From: Chitinophaga sp. Cy-1792
GTDB lineage: Bacteria > Bacteroidota > Bacteroidia > Chitinophagales > Chitinophagaceae
Length of the DNA stretch: 64,000 bases
NCBI RefSeq assembly: GCF_011752935.1
Contig: NZ_VWWO01000001.1
Coordinates: 992,001 to 1,056,000 of the forward strand
Reading direction: 5' to 3'
In this document: piece by piece, positions 16,370-25,692 of the stretch
Position numbering within the stretch: position 1 is the stretch's first letter
How the letters are laid out: each line of letters opens with the position of its first letter
Position numbers and translations under genes: made by a program
The notes under the pieces: generated by a model
Databases searched by the model: none
Told to the model about the DNA's origin: nothing
What the model saw: only the letters and a program-made list of their open reading frames with translations

Positions 16370-17908
16370 ATGGCACTACCTAAAGATCCCCGGCAGAAGA
16401 TGATCAACATCATGTACCTGGTCCTCACGGCCATGCTGGCGTTGAACGTGTCTGCTGAAATATTGAACGCATTTAGTATCGTAAATAACTCTATCATCAA
16501 TTCGAACAGCTCCCTGGCTGCTAAGAATGCTTTCATCTATGAACAATTTGCAAAGCAGATGGAAGGTCAGGCCGAAAAAGTAGGCCCGTACAAAGCAAAA
16601 GCTGAACAGGTAAAAGCTGCTTCTAAAGAAGTATATGATTTCATCGAAAACCTGAAAGACACCATCATCAAACAATCTGATGGACTGGATGAAAACGGTG
16701 AAATTAAAGGCAAAAGCAATCTGGATGTTCCTACTTACGTAATGGAAAACCAGAAACAGGGTCCGGCGCTGGAAGCTAAACTGATCAAGCTCCGTGAACA
16801 ACTGTTGTCTTATGTAAATCCTGATAAGAAAGCACAATTTGATAAATCACTCCCTCTGAGAGTTGAAGTAGGTAAATCCATTCATGGCGGCGACGCTAAA
16901 AAATCCTGGACTACCTACCACTTCAACATGGTTCCTACTGTTGCTGCAGTTACCCTGTTAAGTAAATTCCAGAATGATATCAAAAACTCTGAGTCTGCTA
17001 TCATTGATGACCTCTTCAAGCAAATCAGCGAGAAAGATTTCAAATTTGACCAGATCAGACCTTTCGTATCACTGAACTCTAAAAACCTGATGGAAGGCCA
17101 GACTGTAACTGCACAAATCGCAGTAGGTGCCTACAGCACTACAGTAAATCCTTCTGTTACCGTTAATGGTCAGACAATCGAAGCTAAAGATGGTTTAGCT
17201 ACCTACACCACACAGGTAGGTGGTATCGGAGAAAAAACCATTTCTGGTACAATATCACTGCCAGATCCTACTGGTGGTGCAGCAAAATCGTATCCTTTCT
17301 CTGAAACCTATAATGTTGGTGCTTCTGCTACCGCTATCTCTGCTGATAAAATGAACGTGCTGTATATCGGTGTTCAAAACCCGATCTCCATCACCGCTGC
17401 CGGTGTACCTGCTGAAAAGGTATCCGCAACTATCGCAGGTGCAGGTAATATCACCAAAACCGGCGCCGGTAACTATGTAGTTACTGTTAGCCAAACCGGT
17501 AAAGCTACCATCAATGTTGTTGCCAACATCGACGGTAAAACCAGAGACCTGGGTAAAAAGGAATTCCGCGTAAAACGCGTTCCGGATCCTTCTCTGCAGG
17601 TAGGTAACTACAAAGGTGGTACAGTTAAAGCCGCTGAATTCAGAAACCAGATGGGTGTTCGCGCTGTACTGGAAGACTTCGAATTCGAAGGTGTTAAATA
17701 TGATGTGGTTAGCTACCGCGTTGGTATCGAATCAAGAGGTAAGGATTATGTAGAAGGTGATGCTTCTTCTCCTTATTTCCCTGCGAACATCGCTGGTGCT
17801 ATCCGCGCGTTACGCCCTGGAGATATCGTTCACATCGAAAGCCCTAAAGTAAAAGGACCAGACGGTGTTGTACGTACCATGGCTAACACTATGTATAAAT
17901 TAAACTAA
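16370..17908 (+). CDS. gldM: Gliding/type IX secretion motor protein GldM
   Basis: A 512-residue protein anchored in the inner membrane by one helix (about 11-35), which carries the conserved glutamate E30 (LNVSAEILNAF). The large periplasmic part begins with helical repeats (to about 220) and continues with several immunoglobulin-like beta domains and a C-terminal domain, as in solved GldM/PorM structures. It rotates within the GldL ring and transmits torque to the GldK/GldN ring. The length matches the family. It is 21 bases upstream of gldN. Confidence 0.95.
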   Translation: MALPKDPRQKMINIMYLVLTAMLALNVSAEILNAFSIVNNSIINSNSSLAAKNAFIYEQFAKQMEGQAEKVGPYKAKAEQVKAASKEVYDFIENLKDTIIKQSDGLDENGEIKGKSNLDVPTYVMENQKQGPALEAKLIKLREQLLSYVNPDKKAQFDKSLPLRVEVGKSIHGGDAKKSWTTYHFNMVPTVAAVTLLSKFQNDIKNSESAIIDDLFKQISEKDFKFDQIRPFVSLNSKNLMEGQTVTAQIAVGAYSTTVNPSVTVNGQTIEAKDGLATYTTQVGGIGEKTISGTISLPDPTGGAAKSYPFSETYNVGASATAISADKMNVLYIGVQNPISITAAGVPAEKVSATIAGAGNITKTGAGNYVVTVSQTGKATINVVANIDGKTRDLGKKEFRVKRVPDPSLQVGNYKGGTVKAAEFRNQMGVRAVLEDFEFEGVKYDVVSYRVGIESRGKDYVEGDASSPYFPANIAGAIRALRPGDIVHIESPKVKGPDGVVRTMANTMYKLN

Positions 17909-17929
17909 CGGATTTATAATTGCTGAAAT

Positions 17930-18952
17930 ATGCGAGCAGTATTGTTTAACAGAATTGGATGGTGCACTATGTTGCTGGTAATGCTGGCAACTGCTGCAGA
18001 CGCGCAAAGCACCCGTAAAGGTGGCTCTACCCGTCGCAAAAAAGCAACACAGAACACCGCACAACAAGACCCCAACTCGGTGGTTAATCCAGCAACAGGT
18101 AACGCTGTTGCAACTCCTCCCCCTCCTGGAGCCGCAGCTCCTGTTGCAGCCGCACCAGTAGATACCCCGCGTAAATCGCTGCGTATCGACGGAGTAGTGG
18201 AAAGAAACCTCGCCAGAGAACGTGTTCCTATCACTTACGACTACATCCGCGAGGATGATAGATTCTGGGAAAAACGTGTATGGCAGATCATCGACATCAG
18301 GGAAAAAATCAACCTGCCCTTCCAATTTAACGTGGAAGATGAAGCAGGTACCAATCAACTGTTTATCAATATCTTGCTCCAGGCAATTAAAAATAAGGAT
18401 GTAGAAGCCTTTAGTCCTATCGACGATCGCTTCACTACTGTAATGCCTTACGCTGATATCGAAAAGAAACTCACCGGTGAGGAAAGAACAGTAACAAGTA
18501 TCGACCCGGTTACCAACGAAGAAAAACAGGTAACCACCCGCGACGACTTCGATCCTACTACTATCAGACAGTACAAAATCAAAGAAGTATGGGTGTTCGA
18601 TAAAGAAGCATCTCAGCTGAAAGTACGTATCCTCGGTATCGCACCACTCATGACCCGCCTCAACGACGACGGATCATACCGTGCATCCATCCCGCTGTTC
18701 TGGGTTTACTACCCTGACCTGCGCCCGGTACTGGCTAAATACGACGTTTATAACCAAAATAACGACGCATCTACCATCTCCTGGGAAGACCTCTTCGAAA
18801 TGCGCTTCTTTGGCAGTTATATCGTGAAAGAACAAAACACCTATAACCGCGAAATCAAAGATTACATCAAAGATGGTGTAATGCGCCTCATGGAAGGTCA
18901 GGCTATTAAAGATCGTATCTTCAACAAAGAACAGGATCTCTGGCAATACTAA
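17930..18952 (+). CDS. gldN: Gliding/type IX secretion ring protein GldN
   Basis: A 340-residue periplasmic partner of GldK. A signal peptide covers about residues 1-26 (cleavage after ADAQ), followed by a basic and Ala/Pro-rich linker (to about 85) and the GldN domain with YDYIREDDRFWEKRVW, IDIREKINLPF and SAFSP-like IDDRFT segments. The C-terminal IKDRIFNKEQDLWQY is also typical. It completes the gldKLMN set; no sprA, gldJ or porV-type gene is in the window. The unit ends at a strong terminator. Confidence 0.94.
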   Translation: MRAVLFNRIGWCTMLLVMLATAADAQSTRKGGSTRRKKATQNTAQQDPNSVVNPATGNAVATPPPPGAAAPVAAAPVDTPRKSLRIDGVVERNLARERVPITYDYIREDDRFWEKRVWQIIDIREKINLPFQFNVEDEAGTNQLFINILLQAIKNKDVEAFSPIDDRFTTVMPYADIEKKLTGEERTVTSIDPVTNEEKQVTTRDDFDPTTIRQYKIKEVWVFDKEASQLKVRILGIAPLMTRLNDDGSYRASIPLFWVYYPDLRPVLAKYDVYNQNNDASTISWEDLFEMRFFGSYIVKEQNTYNREIKDYIKDGVMRLMEGQAIKDRIFNKEQDLWQY

Positions 18953-18979
18953 TCGCTACAACTTAACCTGATTATACAT

Positions 18980-19020
18980 AAAGTGGTCTCTACCAAAAGT
19001 AGAGACCACTTTGCTTTTAT
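18980..19020. terminator. Strong terminator after gldN
   Basis: Perfect 14-base arms (18980-18993, 18999-19012) around CAAAA, followed by GCTTTTAT. The core GGTCTCTAC/GTAGAGACC is shared with other terminators in the window. Confidence 0.9.
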
Positions 19021-19073
19021 ACCCATTCCCCGATTCCTTTTAATGCTTTAGATTTGTTCCAAATATTCCTGTT

Positions 19074-19661
19074 ATGGCCCCCGTTAATTCCCAACAATTA
19101 CTGTCGGAGCTGAAAGAAGAGATTGCTACCATCAGGCTGGTTGCTATCAGCCGCTTCGGTGGCCAGAGCGATGCCATCCTGCTCCAATCTCCCAATCCGG
19201 ATTCCTGGAGTGCCATACAGTGCCTCGAACACCTCAACTCCTTCGGACGATTCTACCTCCCTGCCATCGGAGAAGCCATCGAAAAAGCAGTCAGAAAAGG
19301 TGTAAAGCCCAAAGCGGCATTCAAATCAGGATGGTTTGGCGCCTGGTTTACCAGGCTTCTCGAGCCACAGGCTAATGGCTTTCCTAAAACCAAAATGTCA
19401 GCCCCCGGTAATTTCCGCCCGGGTACTGAACTGGTAGTAGAGATTGTACTGGCCGAATTCATCCGGCAGCAGGAAAGCATGGAGCAGCTACTGGTAGCAG
19501 CCAGCAGGGTTGACCTCGAAAAAGTACGGGTGCCGATATCTATGTCTAAATGGATAAAAATCTCCGCAGGAGATACTTTTGGCTACCTGATTGCCCATAT
19601 ACGCAGGCATATCCTGCAGGCGCAACGAGCCATTGTGAGCGCAAATATGTATGCGGTATAG
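19074..19661 (+). CDS. DinB-like protein
   Basis: A 195-residue four-helix-bundle protein of the DinB superfamily. The typical opening (SWSAIQCLEHLNSFG, about 42-56) contains one metal-type histidine, H53, and the closing helix AHIRRHILQAQ supplies further histidines. Such proteins are often thiol-dependent metalloenzymes, but many have no known substrate. No export signal is present, so it is cytoplasmic. It is monocistronic and convergent with uvrC; the terminator between them has its T-run on the minus strand. Confidence 0.78.
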   Translation: MAPVNSQQLLSELKEEIATIRLVAISRFGGQSDAILLQSPNPDSWSAIQCLEHLNSFGRFYLPAIGEAIEKAVRKGVKPKAAFKSGWFGAWFTRLLEPQANGFPKTKMSAPGNFRPGTELVVEIVLAEFIRQQESMEQLLVAASRVDLEKVRVPISMSKWIKISAGDTFGYLIAHIRRHILQAQRAIVSANMYAV

Positions 19662-19689
19662 AACAAAAACGGCTGTCAGAGACAGCCGT
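19660..19689 (-). terminator. Intrinsic terminator after uvrC
   Basis: Nine-base perfect stem ACGGCTGTC/GACAGCCGT (19669-19677, 19681-19689) followed on the minus strand by GTTTTTGTTC. It ends the lipoprotein-uvrC transcript. Confidence 0.85.
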
Positions 19690-19703
19690 GTATATAAAAT
19701 CAG

Positions 19704-21536
19704 TTATTCTTTAACAGTTCCGGGAGCAGGCGCATCGCCATGGAAATGTGTATAAATCAGTCTGGCTTTTGCTGCTCCCACTTCATTGGTGAGATCATCC
19801 AGTGATAATTGTTTCACCTTGTTCACCGATCTGAAAGTTTTCAGCAGCTGGGTGGCGGTATTTTCACCGATTCCCTTAATGCTTTCCAACTCGTTTTTAA
19901 AGGTCCCTTTGCTACGTTTATTTCTATGGAAAGTAATACCAAAGCGGTGTACCTCATCACGTACTCTCCGGATCAGTTTCAGGCTCTCACTGTTGAAAGG
20001 CAGTTTGATACTCTCTGAATCCCCGGGAAAGAAGATTTCTTCTTCATTTTTTGCCAGCCCAACGACGGTCATACTGCCGATGAGATTCAATTCACGGATG
20101 CTTTCCATGGCTGATCCCAGCTGTCCCTTACCACCATCAATGATTACCAGCTGGGGCAATGGCTGGGCTTCTGCCAGCAACCTGCTGTACCGGCGGTAAA
20201 CGATTTCTTTCATGGAGGCAAAGTCATTGATGCCTTCCACCGTTTTAATATTGAAATGACGGTAATCTTTTTTGGAAGCAACACCATCCTTGAATACCAC
20301 ACAGGCAGCCACCGGATATGCCCCCTGGAAGTTGGAGTTATCGAAACACTCAATATGCAATGGCAGTGCCGGCAGTTCCAGGTCGGCCTGGAGCTGGTAC
20401 AATACCTGCTTGCGTTCCATGTCGCTTTTGCCCTCGAGGTGCAATATCTTCTTCCTGTATAACTCCTCTTTAAAATAATTGACGTTCTTTTCTGAGAGCT
20501 CCAGCAATTTCTTCTTATCGCCGCCTTTGGGAACGGTAATGGTAACATTGCTTTCCGGGTATTCTACCGGAATAGGTACCACGATCTCACTGTTGATACT
20601 TTTAAATACATCACGCATATACGCGATCGCATATGTAAGCACTTCCTCCTCTCCTTCTTCCAGCTGTTTTTCCAGCGTCACGGTTTTGGTGTCGGCAATG
20701 GTCCCATTGAGAATACGGAGGTAATTTACATAGGCATGGTTGCCCTCGCTGATGATGGAAAAGACATCCATATTACCCAAACGGGTATTAACAATGGTTG
20801 ATTTGGCAGAATATTCGCGCAGACTATCAATCTTCTTACGCAGGATTTCTGCCTTTTCAAATTCCATATTGGCGGCATGTTCCATCATCTGTTCCTTGAA
20901 CATATTCATTACCGGCGTAAGGTTGCCTTTCAGAACGTTACGGACCTGCTGCAGGCCTTCCCTGTAATCCTCTTCCGTTTGCAGTCCTTCGCAGGGGCCT
21001 TTACAGTTACCCAGGTGATATTCCAGGCAAACCTTATACTTTCCTTTACGGACATTCTGTTCTGAAAGGTTCAGGTTACAGGTCCTTAACGGGATGTTGT
21101 TTTTTATTACTTCCAGCAGTTCGCGGACGCGGCCTACGGAGGTAAATGGCCCGAGATATTCAGAGCCATCCTTGATGACATTCCTGGTAAGGAATACACG
21201 CGGAAAAGCTTCGTGTTTTATGACGATATACGGATATGTTTTATCGTCTTTCAGATTGATGTTGTACTTGGGCTGGAACTGCTTTATAAGCGAGTTTTCC
21301 AGCAGAAACGCATCCTGTTCTGAGTCTACAATGGTAAACTCAATATGGTGGATATGCTGAACGAGTTTTCTCGTCTTATAGTTGTCGTGATTTTTTACAA
21401 AATAGGAGCTGACTCTTTTACGCAGACTTTTAGCCTTACCTACATACAGTAACGTGCCCTGCTCGTCATAGTATTTGTAAATCCCGGCTTCTACAGGGAT
21501 GGTGTGTGAAATGCTCTGAAACTCCGCTCCTGTCAT
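19704..21536 (-). CDS. uvrC: Excinuclease ABC subunit C
   Basis: A 610-residue nuclease that makes both incisions in nucleotide excision repair after UvrA/UvrB damage recognition. Domains in order: GIY-YIG nuclease (GIYKYYDEQGTLLYVGKAKSLRKRV, about 18-42), a cysteine-containing stretch (CLEYHLGNCKGPC, about 170-182), UVR/UvrB-binding motif (about 205-240), the RNase H-like endonuclease domain (IECFDNSNFQGAYPV; VIIDGGKGQLGSA) and C-terminal helix-hairpin-helix repeats. All expected parts are present at normal length. It begins two bases after the stop of the upstream lipoprotein gene, so the two are co-transcribed. Confidence 0.96.
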   Translation of the reverse strand: MTGAEFQSISHTIPVEAGIYKYYDEQGTLLYVGKAKSLRKRVSSYFVKNHDNYKTRKLVQHIHHIEFTIVDSEQDAFLLENSLIKQFQPKYNINLKDDKTYPYIVIKHEAFPRVFLTRNVIKDGSEYLGPFTSVGRVRELLEVIKNNIPLRTCNLNLSEQNVRKGKYKVCLEYHLGNCKGPCEGLQTEEDYREGLQQVRNVLKGNLTPVMNMFKEQMMEHAANMEFEKAEILRKKIDSLREYSAKSTIVNTRLGNMDVFSIISEGNHAYVNYLRILNGTIADTKTVTLEKQLEEGEEEVLTYAIAYMRDVFKSINSEIVVPIPVEYPESNVTITVPKGGDKKKLLELSEKNVNYFKEELYRKKILHLEGKSDMERKQVLYQLQADLELPALPLHIECFDNSNFQGAYPVAACVVFKDGVASKKDYRHFNIKTVEGINDFASMKEIVYRRYSRLLAEAQPLPQLVIIDGGKGQLGSAMESIRELNLIGSMTVVGLAKNEEEIFFPGDSESIKLPFNSESLKLIRRVRDEVHRFGITFHRNKRSKGTFKNELESIKGIGENTATQLLKTFRSVNKVKQLSLDDLTNEVGAAKARLIYTHFHGDAPAPGTVKE

Positions 21537-21538
21537 CT

Positions 21539-22123
21539 TTACAATTGATTTTTGTCTTCTTTTTTAGCTGTTATCTCCACTTCTTTTGGGGTGAGGAAAG
21601 CTATTCTCTGATAAGTATTGATCATGATCGCTTTTCCCCGCTGGTATACGAGATGTTGTCTGTATTCATATACCAGGCTGGAAGTATATGACTGAACGGT
21701 TACCTGTTGGATGGTACCGTTCTTATCTGTTTCCATGGTGATTTCATCCGGATTTGTTTGTTTTCCTTTTGACTTGTAAATGATAGACTTTCTGCCGGAG
21801 AACGGGTCTGTGAGGCTGGTGGTGTCATATTCATTTACCAGGGAAGGTTTGTTAAGATCAATATCCAGGAATGGTTTAAGGAGATGCTGAATTGCATTGG
21901 TATCCTTACTTTCTATGGCAACAGCTTCTGATTTCCCGTTGAAGGTAACCTTTTTTTGAAAGGTGATGCCTGATTGAATCAGTTGTTGTTCTTCGGATTT
22001 GAAGTAGGCAGGGATATCAATGAATTTATCCTGTTTGCCTGTCTTTGTATCCTTCACGTTGTTATTGCATCCAACAACGCCTGCAAATATGATGATTAGT
22101 ATAATGCCGGAAGTGTACTTCAT
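21539..22123 (-). CDS. Hypothetical lipoprotein upstream of uvrC
   Basis: A 194-residue predicted lipoprotein. I chose the start at 22123 because a lipoprotein signal follows at once (MKYTSG, hydrophobic core, GVVGC with lipidated C19); the longer frame to 22180 runs through a terminator-like hairpin. The mature part is polar with a beta-rich pattern (SIIYKSKGKQTNPDEITMET, IQQVTVQSYTSSLVYEY) and shows no domain I know. The gene runs straight into uvrC with a two-base gap, an odd pairing of an envelope protein with a DNA repair nuclease that probably reflects shared transcription only. Confidence 0.7.
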   Translation of the reverse strand: MKYTSGIILIIIFAGVVGCNNNVKDTKTGKQDKFIDIPAYFKSEEQQLIQSGITFQKKVTFNGKSEAVAIESKDTNAIQHLLKPFLDIDLNKPSLVNEYDTTSLTDPFSGRKSIIYKSKGKQTNPDEITMETDKNGTIQQVTVQSYTSSLVYEYRQHLVYQRGKAIMINTYQRIAFLTPKEVEITAKKEDKNQL

Positions 22124-22152
22124 AGGTGCAAAATTACTATTTAAAAGGGGCA

Positions 22153-22180
22153 TAAAAAATGCGCCGTGAAAACGGCGCAT
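22153..22180 (-). terminator. Terminator-like hairpin in the lipoprotein-uvrC leader
   Basis: Perfect nine-base stem ATGCGCCGT/ACGGCGCAT (22159-22167, 22172-22180) closed by a four-base loop and followed on the minus strand by TTTTTTATG. It is a textbook intrinsic terminator, placed about 30 bases upstream of the lipoprotein start. It lies downstream of gpmI's own terminator and thus either attenuates the lipoprotein-uvrC unit or ends a short minus-strand RNA. Confidence 0.65.
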
Positions 22181-22321
22181 CGATGCATGAGCAAATCTGT
22201 CGAGAGCACTAAAATTATGAATATCAGTCGTTAAGACTGAGAAATATACTAATTGGTGATAGTAAAACGTCGGTTTATAGTCAAATGTTACAGGGTATCA
22301 GAAAAAAGGATATTTAATTAT

Positions 22322-22348
22322 CTAGTACCTGGTAAGTTGGCTAGTACC
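22322..22348. repeat. Direct repeat pair CTAGTACC
   Basis: CTAGTACC occurs at 22322-22329 and 22341-22348, start to start 19 bases (nearly two helical turns), in the 298-base gap 22124-22421. The spacing suits two binding sites on one DNA face. No clear promoter was found beside it. Confidence 0.4.
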
Positions 22349-22361
22349 GTAGGTTTACATG

Positions 22362-22396
22362 AAAAAAGGTTGTCACAAATATATGCGACAACCTTT
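22362..22396 (-). terminator. Intrinsic terminator after gpmI
   Basis: Ten-base stem AAAGGTTGTC/GACAACCTTT (22365-22374, 22387-22396), followed on the minus strand by a run of T (GACAACCTTTTTTC). Confidence 0.85.
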
Positions 22397-22421
22397 AATC
22401 TCTTATAAAAAATCAGATTTT

Positions 22422-23951
22422 TTACACCAATGAATTTCCTGTCATTTCCTTTGGAGCAGGAACGCCCATGAAATGCAGGATGGTAGGGGCTAAGTCACCC
22501 AGTTTACCATCTTTCAGGGTACCTTTAAAATCCTTATCAATGATGAAGAACGGTACGAGGTTCAGTGTATGGGCAGTATTAGGAGTGCCATCTGCATTGA
22601 TCATGAAATCTGCGTTGCCATGATCAGCGGTCAGGAATACAGTATAATCATTTGCGAGAGCAGCAGTTACTACTCTTTCCACGCAATGGTCAACTGTTTC
22701 AACTGCTTTCACTGCGGCTTCAAATACGCCGGTATGGCCCACCATGTCGGCATTGGCGAAGTTGAGCGCGATGAAATCTGCTGATTTGCTTTCAATTTCA
22801 GGAACGATTGCATCCGTGAGTTCGTTGGCGCTCATTTCTGGTTTCAGGTCATAGGTGGCCACTTTAGGAGAAGGCACCATGATTCTGCGTTCGCCATCGA
22901 ATTCTTTTTCGCGGCCACCGGAGAAGAAGAAGGAAACGTGCGGATATTTCTCTGTTTCCGCGATACGGATCTGTTTCAGACCTGCGCCTGCAACCACTTC
23001 ACCCAGTGTCATGTTCAGGTTATCATTTTCGAAGATGACATGTACATTTTTGTAGGTTTTGTCATATTCGGTCATGGTGGTATAGTAGAGTTTCAGCGGC
23101 GTCATATCAAACTCAGGGAAGGCTTCCTGACTGAGTACCTGTGTGATTTCACGCGGGCGGTCTGTGCGGAAGTTGAAGCACAGTACGGCATCATCTTCCT
23201 GGATGGTAGCCAGTGGCTGACCATTTTCACCGGTAACGATGATTGGTTTGATGAATTCGTCGGTAACACCTTCTGCATAGGAAGCTTTCACTGCAGTGAT
23301 AACGTCCTGGGTTGGGGTGCCGGTGCCTTTTACTAAAGCATCGTAGGCCAGTTTAACACGTTCCCAGCGTTTGTCGCGGTCCATAGCGTAATAACGACCC
23401 GTTACAGAGGCGATTTTGCCACCTGACGTCTGGAGGTGAGCAGTCAGGTCTTCGAGGAAGCCCAGGCCGCTTTTAGGATCGGTATCACGGCCATCGGTGA
23501 AGGCATGGATAAATACTTTCTCCACACCATTTTCTTTAGCGATAGAAGTTAACGCTTTAAGATGGCTGATATGAGAGTGTACACCACCATCACTTACCAG
23601 ACCGATGAGGTGGAGGGCTTTATTATTGTTTTTCGCGTGAGCGAGTGTATCCAGTAATACCTGGTTTTTAGCCAGTTCACCATCGCGGATAGCCACGTTG
23701 ATGCGTTGCAGTTCCTGATAAACGATACGGCCGGCACCGATATTGAGGTGACCAACTTCAGAGTTACCCATCTGACCTTCAGGTAAACCTACCTGTTCGC
23801 CACAGGTGATCAGGTTGCTGTGCGGGTATTTATTGTACAGGCTGCTTACAAAAGGAGTTTTAGCGTTAGCAATGGCATCTGCAGAAGGTACTTTTCCTTC
23901 GCCCCATCCGTCCATAATTACGAGAATGGCTCTTTTCTTTTCCATATCCAA
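22422..23951 (-). CDS. gpmI: 2,3-bisphosphoglycerate-independent phosphoglycerate mutase
   Basis: A 509-residue cytoplasmic glycolytic enzyme interconverting 3- and 2-phosphoglycerate, of the alkaline phosphatase superfamily. The metal and phospho-serine motifs are present: MDGWGEGK (13-20, with D14) and QMGNSEVGHLNIGAGR with S64 as the phosphorylated serine; FLTADHGNADFM near residue 445 supplies further metal ligands. The length is normal for the Mn-dependent enzyme. Translation may start at the second Met (23945). It is monocistronic with a terminator behind it. Confidence 0.95.
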   Translation of the reverse strand: MDMEKKRAILVIMDGWGEGKVPSADAIANAKTPFVSSLYNKYPHSNLITCGEQVGLPEGQMGNSEVGHLNIGAGRIVYQELQRINVAIRDGELAKNQVLLDTLAHAKNNNKALHLIGLVSDGGVHSHISHLKALTSIAKENGVEKVFIHAFTDGRDTDPKSGLGFLEDLTAHLQTSGGKIASVTGRYYAMDRDKRWERVKLAYDALVKGTGTPTQDVITAVKASYAEGVTDEFIKPIIVTGENGQPLATIQEDDAVLCFNFRTDRPREITQVLSQEAFPEFDMTPLKLYYTTMTEYDKTYKNVHVIFENDNLNMTLGEVVAGAGLKQIRIAETEKYPHVSFFFSGGREKEFDGERRIMVPSPKVATYDLKPEMSANELTDAIVPEIESKSADFIALNFANADMVGHTGVFEAAVKAVETVDHCVERVVTAALANDYTVFLTADHGNADFMINADGTPNTAHTLNLVPFFIIDKDFKGTLKDGKLGDLAPTILHFMGVPAPKEMTGNSLV

Positions 23952-24256
23952 TCCGGTTAAGATTATATTTAAGTTTCGTAAGTTTTAATACTCAGGGGGT
24001 GAAAATACTCATAAAGCGTTGAAATACTTTCTAAATATTTCGGGGGTTAAAGCTACTCGAAAATTCTGAAACCCTTTTTGGCAGGGCTTACTTGATATTT
24101 ATACATGGTATTTTGGATACATATTATTCTTTTGTTATTGTTTAACCTTTCATTGCTACCACGATGATGGGATTTTGTTGAGTTACAAGGCCTTTGGCAT
24201 AGTTTTCGCTTTTAATTTGAGTTGGAAGAATCACATTTTTAATTAAATAACTGACA
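23952..24256. other. Intergenic region between divergent gpmI and DUF4783 genes
   Basis: This 305-base AT-rich gap must hold both promoters, but I find no exact TAnnTTTG on either strand; the nearest plus-strand candidates (GGTATTTTGG, TAATTTGAG) miss by one base. No repeat, RNA gene or small ORF was recognised. Confidence 0.4.
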
Positions 24257-24667
24257 ATGAAAAAGCTTTTGATTGTGCTGGGGATATTGTTGGGAGGAGT
24301 TATTTCAGCATTTACGCTGTCGGCAAGCTCATACGAAGTTACAGTTGCTGGGCCTTTTGAAGATGTAGTTACAGCTATGAAAGCAGGTGACGCGGGTAGT
24401 TTATTCCGTTACCTGGACAATACCGTAGAAATTAACCTTGCAGGTAAATCCAGCGCATATAGTAAAGCACAGGCTGATATTATCCTGAAAGATTTCTTTG
24501 CCAAGAACCAGGTAAAATCATTCGAACTGATCCATCAGGGAGGTGAAGGTTCCCGTTTTGGCGTTGGTAACCTGACCACTTCCGGTGGCAATTACCGTGT
24601 TACCTTTTTCCTTCAGAAAAAGGGCACCAGCATGGTATTGAATGAACTTCGCTTCGAAACAAAGTAA
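24257..24667 (+). CDS. DUF4783 secreted protein
   Basis: A 136-residue exported protein with a signal peptide (MKKLLIVLGILLGGVISAF) cleaved around residue 20-24. The mature part has the cystatin/NTF2-like layout of DUF4783: a helix (FEDVVTAMKAGDAGSLFRYL), strands, a helix (YSKAQADIILKDFF) and closing strands with NYRVTFFLQKKG. The family is widespread in Bacteroidota and has no assigned activity. It is monocistronic, ending at a terminator before nadC. Confidence 0.85.
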   Translation: MKKLLIVLGILLGGVISAFTLSASSYEVTVAGPFEDVVTAMKAGDAGSLFRYLDNTVEINLAGKSSAYSKAQADIILKDFFAKNQVKSFELIHQGGEGSRFGVGNLTTSGGNYRVTFFLQKKGTSMVLNELRFETK

Positions 24668-24699
24668 ATATTTACTATATAATTCAGTTGAAAAATCTG

Positions 24700-24736
24700 G
24701 TGCTCCGCATAATATTGCGGAGCACTTTTTATTTTT
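24700..24736 (+). terminator. Intrinsic terminator after the DUF4783 gene
   Basis: Perfect ten-base stem GTGCTCCGCA/TGCGGAGCAC (24700-24709, 24716-24725) followed by TTTTTATTTTT. Confidence 0.92.
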
Positions 24737-24835
24737 GCGGCGGTTTAGTTATTCAGACAGGTAACTTTCCAGGGAAATTATCTCCCTGAAAACAACAAAA
24801 TATAAACATCGCCACAGGCGAATAAAATATGATTC

Positions 24836-25687
24836 ATGTTAAACGAAACTGCGCTTAATACATTTATCAGAAGCGCCCTGGCAGAGGATATCGGCACCGG
24901 GGACCACTCTACCCTGGCTAGTATTTCTGCCGATACAAAAGGTAGTGCGCGACTGAAAATTAAGGAAGATGGTATACTTGCAGGTATGCAGGTGGCTGAG
25001 GCTGTTTTCCGCTATCTTGATATGTATACGGTATTCACGCCCTATAAAAAGGACGGCGATACCATGAAAGCCGGTGAGGTTGCATTTGAGGTGACGGCTG
25101 CGATCCATACCATCCTCATGGCGGAGCGCCTGGTATTAAACTGCATGCAGCGTATGAGCGGTATCGCTACCCTCACGCACCAGTATGCAGAAAAAATCAA
25201 AGATTATCATACCAAAATCCTCGATACGCGTAAAACCACTCCTAACTTCCGTATGCTGGAAAAAGAAGCAGTACGTATCGGTGGTGGTGTAAACCATCGT
25301 ATGGGATTGTATGATATGGTTATGTTGAAAGACAATCACATTGATTTTTCCGGTGGCATTACCGCCGCTGTGAGCAAAACAGTTGCTTATCTGAAAGAAA
25401 GGAATCTTCCCCTGAAAATAGAGGTAGAAACCCGCAATATCGACGATGTAAAAGAAGCGCTTGCAACGGGACATGCAGATCGTATTATGTTCGATAACTT
25501 TAGTCCCGATGAGATTGTTGAAGCTATGAAATTCACCAATGGAAAAGTGGAAACGGAAGCCTCCGGTGGTATCAACCTTGATACGATCGAGGCATACGCC
25601 AAAACAGGCGTAGACTACGTTTCCGTTGGTGCTATTATCCATCATGCTGTAAGTCTGGATCTCAGCCTGAAAGCGATTATTATCTGA
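24836..25687 (+). CDS. nadC: Nicotinate-nucleotide pyrophosphorylase (carboxylating)
   Basis: A 283-residue enzyme converting quinolinate and PRPP to nicotinate mononucleotide in de novo NAD synthesis. Conserved elements include EDIGTGDHST, the segment AERLVLNCMQRMSGIAT, LDTRKTTPNFRMLEKEAVRIGGG and ETEASGGIN near the C-terminus. The length is normal. The partner genes nadA and nadB are not in the window. It heads a three-gene plus-strand run: the lipid kinase starts five bases after its stop, and the YciH gene follows 18 bases after that. Confidence 0.95.
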   Translation: MLNETALNTFIRSALAEDIGTGDHSTLASISADTKGSARLKIKEDGILAGMQVAEAVFRYLDMYTVFTPYKKDGDTMKAGEVAFEVTAAIHTILMAERLVLNCMQRMSGIATLTHQYAEKIKDYHTKILDTRKTTPNFRMLEKEAVRIGGGVNHRMGLYDMVMLKDNHIDFSGGITAAVSKTVAYLKERNLPLKIEVETRNIDDVKEALATGHADRIMFDNFSPDEIVEAMKFTNGKVETEASGGINLDTIEAYAKTGVDYVSVGAIIHHAVSLDLSLKAIII

Positions 25688-25692
25688 TTATT

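Noticed and set aside
22129..22136. A TAATTTTG -7 box just before the lipoprotein gene
   Set aside because: It would start transcription at or within the start codon, and no -33 box is present.
22376..22383. A TATATTTG -7 box on the minus strand
   Set aside because: It lies in the loop of gpmI's terminator and has no -33 element at a suitable distance.
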